The notes under the pieces: generated by a model
Databases searched by the model: none
Seen by the model: only the letters and a program-made list of their open reading frames with translations
What the model was told of the DNA's origin: nothing
Source of the DNA: Ruminiclostridium papyrosolvens C7
Lineage (GTDB): Bacteria; Bacillota; Clostridia; Acetivibrionales; DSM-1351
Direction of reading: 5' to 3'
Length of the DNA stretch: 64,000 bases
Assembly (NCBI RefSeq): GCF_000421965.1
Contig: NZ_ATAY01000088.1
Coordinates: 248,001-312,000 of the forward strand
Part shown: piece after piece, positions 55,841 to 63,508 of the stretch
Numbering within the stretch: the first letter of the stretch is position 1
Layout: the number at the start of each line of letters is the position of its first letter
Made by a program: the position numbers and the translations under genes

Positions 55841-57523
55841 TTATATATTTGTATTGAACAAAATATAACTTTTGATGAGTGCCAGATCAATTGCATTTAC
55901 GGAGTTATCTTTATTTACATCTGCTGCCTGTAAATCCATTCCGTCAGTTACTCCGGTCAGTATGTACCTCTTTATCAGTGCAAAATCCAATGCATCTACT
56001 GCTCCATCTCTATTCACATCACCATTTAGAATCACCGGTGCTGATTTAAGTTTTACGACCACGGTATAATTCACTACACTGGAGGATGCCCCGTTAGTTC
56101 CAAGTACCACGCTTGAACCGGCAGTAAAATCCTTTTTATAGATATTGTATGTTACGGCATTATCCGTGCTTAATGCTTCGCCGGTTTTTGTCCAGCTGCT
56201 AAACCAGGCAGGTATGCTGGTAACCCTTGTGTCCAGGGCCACGTAAACAGTTAAATCTGATTTGGTAGTAAAGGAGGCTTCATCTGATGCGTATAGTTTC
56301 GAATCACATGCTGTTCTTATCCATTCAGCACCTGCAAGGCTTTGGGGAATTTGAACAAATTTGAAGGTTCTGTCTCCGTATATTATATCTCCCACCTGTA
56401 AATTGGTTTGAACAGACCAATCTGCAGCATTATCCGTATCGTTTACAAGCAGAGATTTGATATATTGTCCATCGGGAATAGGTTCTGGTGTGGGTATAAT
56501 GATATCTTTAACTAGGTTTTTGGGCCAATCACCATACCAAGCATAACCGTCTCTTCTTTCCTGACTTATTTCTGACATTTGATAATGGATTGAGCCGTCC
56601 CGGTCAACAAACATTGCCCTATTGGTACCGAGTTCATAAAAACGTGCCCATATAGGCGGTGCTGAAGGATCACTGACAACTACTCTGTCATCTCCTGTGT
56701 CAACTACTTTAATCCCCAGTATTTTAACCTGTGCAAACCAGTTAACAGCAGAGTTTATTGCGTTTGTTATTTCGGTGCTTGGGTTGCTGATTCCTTTGAG
56801 ATAATTTACTATACCCACACTCTCACTGGTACAATTGGAGGGCAATTCATAGGCCCTGGCACTTGCAGGCTTCAGCGTCACTTCGTCATGCTGTTGACAC
56901 CATGCGGTTTTTACACCATTTACAATTATTTGTGTGTTTAATATACATTGGATACCTTTTTGAATTGCACTGCTTGCTCTTGAGGCTCTGGTGGAGTCTA
57001 TGAAGGTATAATCCCCTGACTTTTTTGATACATCGGTTAATAAGTTCATAACATGAATCATTGCATTATCATTGTAGGTTATGTGTGCATGATATGTTCC
57101 TGCATCGTTAAATACTTGGGGCCATCCACCGTTGGAATACTGTCCGTTCAGTAAAAGGTCAATACCCTTTTGACAAGCAGTCAGATATTTTGTGTTTTTG
57201 GTCTGATTATAAGTCTTTGCTAAAACTTTTATCTGAGAAGTGGTAGTATCATTGTCTATTGTAGATTTACCCCATGACCCGCTGGTACTTGTAGTCATGT
57301 CCTTCCTCCAGCCTCCGTCTGAAAGCTGGTACTGAACTATACTGTCTGCAAGTGCAATTCCATCTGAACTGCCAAACCATGAGTCTGAATTTTTAAATAC
57401 ACTGCTCCAATCCGGGGTTGAAGCAAATGCGTGTTTGGGAAATAATAAAATTAAAGATAAAACCGAAACCAGCATTGTTACATACAACGCCTTTGGAATT
57501 TGAGTTTTAATGCTTTTTTGCAT
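55841..57523 (-). CDS. cellulosomal pectate lyase PL10 with accessory module and dockerin
   Basis: A 560-residue secreted enzyme. The signal peptide ends near 'FPKHAFAS' (~35). The PL10 toroid domain has 'QLSDGGWRKDM', 'NGGWPQVF', 'HITYNDNAMIHVMNLL', 'WCQQHDEVTLKPASARAYEL' (which carries the likely catalytic Arg) and 'SDPSAPPIWARFYELGTNRA'. The shared module (~347-495) and a dockerin ('GDVNRDGAVDALDFALIKRY', 'DVNKDNSVNAIDLALIKSYI') follow. It cleaves demethylated homogalacturonan. AAGGAGG precedes the ATG, only 13 bases after the small unknown gene. Confidence 0.94.
   Translation of the reverse strand: MQKSIKTQIPKALYVTMLVSVLSLILLFPKHAFASTPDWSSVFKNSDSWFGSSDGIALADSIVQYQLSDGGWRKDMTTSTSGSWGKSTIDNDTTTSQIKVLAKTYNQTKNTKYLTACQKGIDLLLNGQYSNGGWPQVFNDAGTYHAHITYNDNAMIHVMNLLTDVSKKSGDYTFIDSTRASRASSAIQKGIQCILNTQIIVNGVKTAWCQQHDEVTLKPASARAYELPSNCTSESVGIVNYLKGISNPSTEITNAINSAVNWFAQVKILGIKVVDTGDDRVVVSDPSAPPIWARFYELGTNRAMFVDRDGSIHYQMSEISQERRDGYAWYGDWPKNLVKDIIIPTPEPIPDGQYIKSLLVNDTDNAADWSVQTNLQVGDIIYGDRTFKFVQIPQSLAGAEWIRTACDSKLYASDEASFTTKSDLTVYVALDTRVTSIPAWFSSWTKTGEALSTDNAVTYNIYKKDFTAGSSVVLGTNGASSSVVNYTVVVKLKSAPVILNGDVNRDGAVDALDFALIKRYILTGVTDGMDLQAADVNKDNSVNAIDLALIKSYILFNTNI
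56040..56485 (-). repeat. pectin-cluster accessory module, copy in PL10
   Basis: Third copy: 'SLLVNDTDNAADWSVQTN', 'GDIIYGDRTFKFVQIP', 'EWIRTACDSKLYASDEASF', 'YVALDTRVTSIPAWFSSW' and 'NIYKKDFTAGSSVVLGTNG'. The CE8 and PL10 copies share the same linker 'PIPDGQYIKSL'. Confidence 0.75.
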
Positions 57524-57536
57524 TTAAAATACCTCC

Positions 57537-57842
57537 TTACAAATCAAGTTGAATTTTAACCACTTCATTGCTTATATTCAAAAGCTCTCTAATATTTTTT
57601 GGTATCTCCTCCAATACAATTTGTCCCTTACCTAGGGGGAGCACTTCGTTGAAATATTCGTTTATTTCCAGCATAAGTTTTTTCATTATATATGACCTGT
57701 GAATAATACATGGCTCTCGGTCATTAAACAATTCAATACTCTTTTCAATGATTATTTCGTCTTTAAAAGGCAGCGAATTTAATTTACATTCATGCTTGGT
57801 ACTGCCTTTTTTATCAATAAATACTATTCTTCTAGGCTGCAT
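57537..57842 (-). CDS. small protein of unknown function
   Basis: A 101-residue protein that I do not recognise. It begins 'MQPRRIVFIDKKGS', is mixed charged/hydrophobic, has two cysteines (19, 45), and shows no signal peptide, membrane segment or dockerin, so it should be cytoplasmic. The ribosome site GGAGG is about ten bases before the ATG, which supports a real gene. It lies 23 bases after the membrane thiol-redox gene and 13 bases before PL10, so it bridges the two groups in what looks like a single transcript. Confidence 0.65.
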   Translation of the reverse strand: MQPRRIVFIDKKGSTKHECKLNSLPFKDEIIIEKSIELFNDREPCIIHRSYIMKKLMLEINEYFNEVLPLGKGQIVLEEIPKNIRELLNISNEVVKIQLDL

Positions 57843-57865
57843 GTGGCCTACACCTCCAATTTAGC

Positions 57866-59002
57866 TTAAAAAAACAAAAGAATTAATATAAAGAATAAAG
57901 CCAAAATTAGTGAATTTATTATCTTTATGATATGAAGCCGTTCCCTTATTGCCTCTGAGACATCAAAAATTTCTTTGCCCTTGTACACCAGAAATAGCAA
58001 TATGATAAGGGGCAAAATGACTCCTGAATTATACACAAGAAGGGAACTCAACGCCTGCAGGCTTAACTGGGAATTTGTCTGAAAAATTGTAATAATAGTA
58101 GCAAGATAGATTTGCCCTGTACACAGAAACTCCCCCAGGGATATAATCACTCCCAGCAGAAAGCCTAATAACAATATTATTTTCAGGTTCGAAAAGCCGG
58201 ATACTTTTTTTATTACCCCATGATTGAACCTTCTAAGTACTTCGGGAAGTTGCAGACGTATTTTGTCATATCTTTCAGCTTTAGCTGCAAAATAATCCTG
58301 TATGCTCATAACAATCAGGACTAGTAGCACAACTGCGAAAATTATCTTAAATAATGTATTAAATAGCCTGAAATCAAACATTGACAAAAACCGGAATAGA
58401 ATTGTTCCCAACAGTAAATATGCAAGAAACTTGCCTGAAATAAAAGATATTCCTATTTTCAGTATTTTTTCTTTTTTTACAGTTAAAAGGGATAAAAAAA
58501 ACAGCAGCATGGACAAGGAACAGGGATTTAAACCATTAATAACACCTGCCAGGAATACGCTTGGAGTCGTAAAGCCTTTAAACCTCCTAATATCTTTTTC
58601 ATGGGTTTCTGACAAAATATTAATCTCTAGTGTTTTGGCTCCGGGGGTATTTAACACTTTTTCAAGATTAGTTCTAATGAACTCTTCATCTGTAAAATAT
58701 TTGTCCCTGATAAAAATAACAGGAACAATCCCCTCATCTTCTGGGGAAACCTTGTATGCTTCACTATACTTGTCCAACAGACTTTTGTTTCTCAAATCAG
58801 ATATATCATACTTCCTTAAATCAAGGTTTTTATGGCTTTCACTAAAATTTTCAAGGAAGTCCGACATACTACTACAGGAGGCACATGTAGGGCTGTAAAA
58901 GTATACTGACGTGACTTTATTTTCACTTTCAGCCCAAGACCTGAAAACACTTCCATGTGCCAACAATAACAATACTAAAAGGAAAAGCGCAAACTTTCTC
59001 AT
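57866..59002 (-). CDS. membrane thiol-redox protein: thioredoxin-like domain fused to CcdA/DsbD-like domain
   Basis: A 378-residue protein. A signal/anchor segment (~1-24) is followed by a thioredoxin-like domain with CxxC at C40-C43 ('YSPTCASCSSM'). From ~143 a six-helix CcdA/DsbD-type domain carries the two membrane cysteines, C161 in 'NGLNPCSLSML' and C294 in 'GEFLCTGQIYL'. Such proteins pass electrons across the membrane to reduce or rearrange exported thiols. I chose the ATG at 59002 (GGGGAG upstream); a frame to 59080 overlaps the preceding gene. It is coupled with a thioredoxin-fold lipoprotein 22 bases upstream. Confidence 0.82.
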   Translation of the reverse strand: MRKFALFLLVLLLLAHGSVFRSWAESENKVTSVYFYSPTCASCSSMSDFLENFSESHKNLDLRKYDISDLRNKSLLDKYSEAYKVSPEDEGIVPVIFIRDKYFTDEEFIRTNLEKVLNTPGAKTLEINILSETHEKDIRRFKGFTTPSVFLAGVINGLNPCSLSMLLFFLSLLTVKKEKILKIGISFISGKFLAYLLLGTILFRFLSMFDFRLFNTLFKIIFAVVLLVLIVMSIQDYFAAKAERYDKIRLQLPEVLRRFNHGVIKKVSGFSNLKIILLLGFLLGVIISLGEFLCTGQIYLATIITIFQTNSQLSLQALSSLLVYNSGVILPLIILLFLVYKGKEIFDVSEAIRERLHIIKIINSLILALFFILILLFF

Positions 59003-59024
59003 CGTATACTCCCCATATGCCAGT

Positions 59025-59915
59025 TTATAATCCCAGTATGTATTTAACTGCCTCATTGGCATCTGTAAATAGTTTCTCAACAGAATAGTCGTTATTTATT
59101 ATTAAAAACATTGGGTATTTTCGGTTTACAGCTTGGATACCCTGTTTATCACTGAATATATTAAAATATATCTGCTGAGGGTCAATTTCAAAATTCTTAT
59201 CATATGAATGTCTTGTATCAAAATCCGGGCGTACAGTTATTATATTTATTTTTTTCCCCATGGAATTAATATTTTTACTCACAATATCTTCACTGACTCT
59301 ACATATCTTGCAGCCTGATGACATAAACATAAGAAGTGTCTTTCCGTTGTCATTACCGGGAAAATCAGCTGACTTGGATACATTATTTACAATCAATTCT
59401 CCTGCCTTAACACTTAAATCTGTTTTCCCGTTCAAATTGATTAATTCGTTTATTAAAGATATGTAGCTGTAGCCCGTTACCATTACAATTTTATTCTTTT
59501 CATCCACAAGAAAAGCATTTGGCTTTGATTCACTCAGACTGACCTTGTGTTTTAGAGAATAATTATACCTTTCATCAATTCCTGCTTTTTGTATATCCTC
59601 TACAGGTATACTGTCTTCCCAAACTAATAAATAACCGATATCTTTACAGCTAAGAAGACTAATTGTTTTTGAAATGCAGTCCAGCCTTTTCATACAATCT
59701 TCATTTGTACTGTCAAGGTAGAACACTACTTTATATTTGCTTTTTATATCACTTATTTTATATGCTTCACCGGAAACACTGAATAGTTTTGCATTTGAGG
59801 GAATTGCATCACCTGACAAAAGCTCAAAACTTTTGCGGCGGTCCGAGCATGAGGCTGTTAAAACTATTATCAGAACAACTATAGCAAGCACCGCAGGAAT
59901 AACATGTTTTTTCAT
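59025..59915 (-). CDS. lipoprotein with tandem thioredoxin-like folds
   Basis: About 296 residues. A lipoprotein signal ends at C23 ('VLTASCSD'). The first half has a peroxiredoxin/TlpA-like strand-Cys pattern ('VVFYLDSTNEDCMKRLDC', C74 and C80). The second half has a clear CxxC, C202-C205, in 'LMFMSSGCKICRVSED'. It is expected on the outer face of the membrane as partner of the CcdA/DsbD-like protein encoded next. The ATG at 59915 has GGTGGTGGAG upstream. I cannot tell whether it reduces, oxidises or isomerises disulfides. Confidence 0.75.
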   Translation of the reverse strand: MKKHVIPAVLAIVVLIIVLTASCSDRRKSFELLSGDAIPSNAKLFSVSGEAYKISDIKSKYKVVFYLDSTNEDCMKRLDCISKTISLLSCKDIGYLLVWEDSIPVEDIQKAGIDERYNYSLKHKVSLSESKPNAFLVDEKNKIVMVTGYSYISLINELINLNGKTDLSVKAGELIVNNVSKSADFPGNDNGKTLLMFMSSGCKICRVSEDIVSKNINSMGKKINIITVRPDFDTRHSYDKNFEIDPQQIYFNIFSDKQGIQAVNRKYPMFLIINNDYSVEKLFTDANEAVKYILGL

Positions 59916-59955
59916 ATACTCCACCACCACCTATTTCAATTTACTTTATTTGTGA

Positions 59956-60004
59956 ATTCCAATCAGGCAACGCTCTTTATTAAGCTAATTAACCTGACTG
60001 GAAT
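59956..60004 (-). other. imperfect hairpin between the CE1 gene and the thiol-redox genes
   Basis: ATTCCAATCAGG (59956-59967) faces CCTGACTGGAAT (59993-60004), a 12-bp stem with one mismatch and a 25-base loop. No U tract follows on the minus strand, so it is a weak terminator at best. It may be an operator or an RNA processing site. No convincing promoter is seen here. Confidence 0.45.
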
Positions 60005-60038
60005 ATCACTTTAACTATCCTGGCAGATAACTATTGCA

Positions 60039-61511
60039 TTATGCTGCACCTTGTCCGGGGAAAACAGTTATAGTGCCCAGTAAGTACTGTTTTAGCAGTA
60101 AAAGATCCAGTGCATCCACTGTGCCATTGGCATCTAAATCAGCCACTTTTGTGTTTTCAATTGTTCCCAGTCCCAGCAGGTGCTTTTTCACTATTTGAAA
60201 ATCAATTGCATCTATCTGCCCGTCCGCATTTAAATCACCTAGTTTTACTGTATTACTTTCTTCAGTAAATGTGAACCAGTTAAGGTTGAATAAGTATCCG
60301 CTGTCTCCTGTAAATTTAAGATATAAGTCATGTTTTCCGCTTACCCCGCTAATATTACACTCTACATCACTAAAGGTCTGCCAATCACCGGTTCCTGCAA
60401 CAGGGCATGTCCCAACTAAGGTTCCGGTTGCACTGTCAAGTCGTATTTCAATCTTACCTCCGCTGGTGGCACTTGATACTCTTGCTTTAAAGCTTGTTGC
60501 ACCGCTACCAAAATTGACATTGTTGTAAAGAGCATAATCCCCGTTTTCGATATAGCCAATAGCACTTCCACCTTCATTACAGGTTTCAGTTTGGACTCCT
60601 GATTGGTCGTTGTAACTCTCAGCTTCCAATTTTGTGAAAGCATCTCTTTCGACTGGGGTTGCGTTACTTTTTCCATCTATTCTTCCGAAGATGTTGATTG
60701 CAAAATGGTAGAGGGTTTTTGACCAGAAAGTAGCATCATGGCTCCCACCGCAATAATGATAAAGGTGGTCTATTCCCCTCTGAGTCAATCCATTATGAAC
60801 TGCAACAGTTTTTGCATAAATACCATAGAAGTCTTCTGTACCGCAACTAAGCATTAATGTTTTAATCTGTTGATTTGTAGCAGTAGGATTGTTATATATG
60901 GCTGAGAATTGGGGTCCGTCTGATGTTGTATCAGTAGCACCGGAAAAACAACCAAGGTAAGAGAATGTGTCATAGTGCTTGGAACCAATATCAATAGTAT
61001 GTATGCCCCCCATTGAATATCCGCAAAGCGCTCTGCCATCCTTGTTCTTTATTACTGAATATTTACTTTCCATATAAGGAATGATTGAATTTATCATTTC
61101 CTGTTCAAAACCGTTTGCAAGTGCAGGGCTATTATAATCCGGCATAACAACAATCACAGGGTCCATTTTCCCATCAGCTAACAGATTGTCCATCATAATG
61201 TCCGGTCTGCAATAGTCATAGCCTTCCTTATATGTACCCCCTCCTCCATGCAGAAAGTAAATTATGTTGTAGGTTTTACTTTGAGAATAGTTTGGTGGCA
61301 GATAAACTCCCATAGTGCGGTTCTTTTTTTCTGAATTTGAGTAGTATGTGACTGCACTATAGCTTCCGTGTGGTATATTTGCTCTGTAATTAAGGAATCC
61401 TGCAGGCGGATCAGCTGTAATAGTTCTGTTTTGACCTGCAAACAAAGGTATTGTACAGCTGAAAATCATTATCACACACAATGCAATAGTGATTGTTAAC
61501 TTTTTAATCAT
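60039..61511 (-). CDS. cellulosomal CE1 esterase with CBM6 and dockerin
   Basis: A 490-residue secreted enzyme. The signal peptide ends 'CTIPLFA' (~25). The CE1 domain (~30-280) has 'IIYFLHGGGG', S166 in 'CGYSMGG', D227 in 'SCGTEDFYG' and H258 in 'GGSHDATFW', as in feruloyl or acetylxylan esterases. A CBM6 (~287-420) begins 'AFTKLEAESYNDQSGVQTE'. Two dockerin repeats follow ('GDLNADGQIDAIDFQIVKKH', 'DLDANGTVDALDLLLLKQYL'). It removes ferulate or acetate from arabinoxylan. AGGAAG precedes the ATG, and it lies 40 bases after the GH30 gene. Confidence 0.94.
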   Translation of the reverse strand: MIKKLTITIALCVIMIFSCTIPLFAGQNRTITADPPAGFLNYRANIPHGSYSAVTYYSNSEKKNRTMGVYLPPNYSQSKTYNIIYFLHGGGGTYKEGYDYCRPDIMMDNLLADGKMDPVIVVMPDYNSPALANGFEQEMINSIIPYMESKYSVIKNKDGRALCGYSMGGIHTIDIGSKHYDTFSYLGCFSGATDTTSDGPQFSAIYNNPTATNQQIKTLMLSCGTEDFYGIYAKTVAVHNGLTQRGIDHLYHYCGGSHDATFWSKTLYHFAINIFGRIDGKSNATPVERDAFTKLEAESYNDQSGVQTETCNEGGSAIGYIENGDYALYNNVNFGSGATSFKARVSSATSGGKIEIRLDSATGTLVGTCPVAGTGDWQTFSDVECNISGVSGKHDLYLKFTGDSGYLFNLNWFTFTEESNTVKLGDLNADGQIDAIDFQIVKKHLLGLGTIENTKVADLDANGTVDALDLLLLKQYLLGTITVFPGQGAA

Positions 61512-61551
61512 CTCTGTTTCTTCCTTTCTTATTTTTAGTTTGTTTTAGTGT

Positions 61552-63450
61552 TTATACTGGTCTCGGTGTAGGTAAAACAGATATTAGGCCAAGAAGATAT
61601 TGCTTGAGCAGTGAGAAATCAATAGCGTTTACCTCACCATTTGCATCCAAATCAGCCAAATTCGCATATTCTATTGCTTCTAATCCCAAGATATATTTTT
61701 TCAATAATAGTAAATCTATTGCATCTATTTGACCGTCATTATTTATGTCACCCGTTTTTCCCGTTACAATCGGTGCATTAATGAATTTGAACCAGTTAAT
61801 GTTGAACAGATATCCGCTGTCCCCGGTAAAAGTAAGATATAAATCATGTTTACCGCTTACTCCGCTGACATTGCAATTTACATCTACCCAATTCTGCCAG
61901 GCTCCTGTTCCGGTAACCGGACAGGTACCTACTAAAGTACCGGTAGGGCTGTCAAGTCTGATTTCAATATTTCCTCCGTTGGTAGCACTTGATACTCTTG
62001 CCTTAAAGCTTTGTGCACCTGCTCCGAAATTAACATTCTTGTAAACTGCATAATCGCCGTTTTCTATATATCCGAGGCATTCTCCGCCTTCATTGCAGCT
62101 TCCGTTCTGAGTTCCGGACTGGTCGTCATAAGCTTCTCCTTCCAATTGAGAAAAAGCATCTTTTTCTACAGGGGTTATGGTTCCAAGGTCCGCTACAAAG
62201 GTTGTAACACTCTGAGCAGGAAGCTGAGCTGTAAAAGATGTCCCGGTGTATGAAGTTGATGCTGTAACATTTCTACTGCCGTCGGTTACCCATGAAGATA
62301 CTTTAGATACTGATGTTGCACCCTGCAAATTAAACTTCTGGCTTACTGCAGAAGTGCCTTTGTTAATGGCAACAATTACAGCCTTGCCATCGCCTTTATA
62401 AGCGGATATATATACATTTGTATCCGGGTTCTTTGTTGCATCAACTCTTACGTATCCCGGACGAACAAATTTGGAGTACTGAGCCATCATTGCACCACGT
62501 TTACTCATGGTTCCGTCCTCTTTCATAGGGCCATATGACCTGCGGATATACCACCATACATATGCCTGAAAATTTCCTTCAACTATACCATTATGCATGT
62601 TATACGCAACATCCAATGCTTCCGGAAAGCGATCTGCCGAATCAGCATTACTGTTTGGAACATATACTTCTGTCATCCAAAGCTCTTTTCCCGCTCCTTT
62701 TTGTTGAAAAAGGGGATAAGGCATATTACTGACACTTGTACCATAAAAATGCGCGCCCAGAATATCCATATTGGCAAGGGCTGCAGAATCGTTCAATATT
62801 GGGTCTGACATGTTCTTTAAGTATTGGAAGGATTCAGGAGCTATTACCTTGGCGCCGGTAATTGAGCCTGCATTATTTTTCATGAAATTAAGCATTTCCT
62901 GTGGTGTCCACCATGTCCATGTCTCAGCGTAATCAGGCTCGTTCTGAACAGATATGGCATAAAGTGGAGCTCCATTATCTTTCATGTATTTTACAAAATT
63001 ATTCAGGTGCTGTGCATATTCATCATATTGGTCATATTTCAAACGTGTTTGATTTGCAGTGCCATTACGAGTGAATTTTTCCTGCATTGCTGTCGGAGGA
63101 TTCCAAGGGGAGGCGAAAACAATCCCGCCATGTGCTATAGCACTTTTAGCAGTTGCTACTTCTTTTGACCAGTTACTGCTGTTTTCGTCAACATGGATTC
63201 TTAAAATAGTAAAACCCAGCTGCCCATCTCCATTACCAAAAGCTGTCTCTCTTTGAGCGACAGTTAAATCCGATTGCCAACCGGTGTGGACCATTCCGCC
63301 AAAGCCACGCATTTCCTGCTTTTCTGCTGACAGATTAACAGTTACATCACTTGCTGCTGAAACCTCCGTTACCTGTACTGTAAATACCAGCGAAAAAACA
63401 ATTAAACAAATCAGAAGTACACTTAACATTTTTTTTATACTTGTTATCAT
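61552..63450 (-). CDS. cellulosomal GH30 xylanase (subfamily 8 type) with CBM6 and dockerin
   Basis: A 632-residue secreted enzyme. The signal peptide ends 'VTEVSA' (~32). The GH30 barrel and side beta domain (~35-425) have acid/base E171 in 'ISVQNEPDY' and nucleophile E261 in 'LWMTEVYVP'. 'YVWWYIRRSYGPMKEDG' matches the region of B. subtilis XynC that binds the glucuronic acid branch, so a glucuronoxylanase is likely. A CBM6 (~430-560) and a dockerin ('GDINNDGQIDAIDLLLLKKY', 'DLDANGEVNAIDFSLLKQYL') follow. TAGGAGG precedes the ATG. Confidence 0.94.
   Translation of the reverse strand: MITSIKKMLSVLLICLIVFSLVFTVQVTEVSAASDVTVNLSAEKQEMRGFGGMVHTGWQSDLTVAQRETAFGNGDGQLGFTILRIHVDENSSNWSKEVATAKSAIAHGGIVFASPWNPPTAMQEKFTRNGTANQTRLKYDQYDEYAQHLNNFVKYMKDNGAPLYAISVQNEPDYAETWTWWTPQEMLNFMKNNAGSITGAKVIAPESFQYLKNMSDPILNDSAALANMDILGAHFYGTSVSNMPYPLFQQKGAGKELWMTEVYVPNSNADSADRFPEALDVAYNMHNGIVEGNFQAYVWWYIRRSYGPMKEDGTMSKRGAMMAQYSKFVRPGYVRVDATKNPDTNVYISAYKGDGKAVIVAINKGTSAVSQKFNLQGATSVSKVSSWVTDGSRNVTASTSYTGTSFTAQLPAQSVTTFVADLGTITPVEKDAFSQLEGEAYDDQSGTQNGSCNEGGECLGYIENGDYAVYKNVNFGAGAQSFKARVSSATNGGNIEIRLDSPTGTLVGTCPVTGTGAWQNWVDVNCNVSGVSGKHDLYLTFTGDSGYLFNINWFKFINAPIVTGKTGDINNDGQIDAIDLLLLKKYILGLEAIEYANLADLDANGEVNAIDFSLLKQYLLGLISVLPTPRPV
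61570..62100 (-). repeat. CBM6-dockerin 3' module, copy in GH30 gene
   Basis: The DNA encoding the CBM6 end and dockerin is closely similar to the 3' part of the gene at the right edge (63509-64000), with many stretches of more than 15 identical bases in the same order; the CE1 gene carries a more diverged copy. This indicates duplication of a whole CBM6-dockerin cassette. Confidence 0.7.
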
Positions 63451-63508
63451 ATTTTTATCCTCCTATTAAATTGTAATAATTAACCGATTTGATTCTTAGC
63501 TAAAATGA

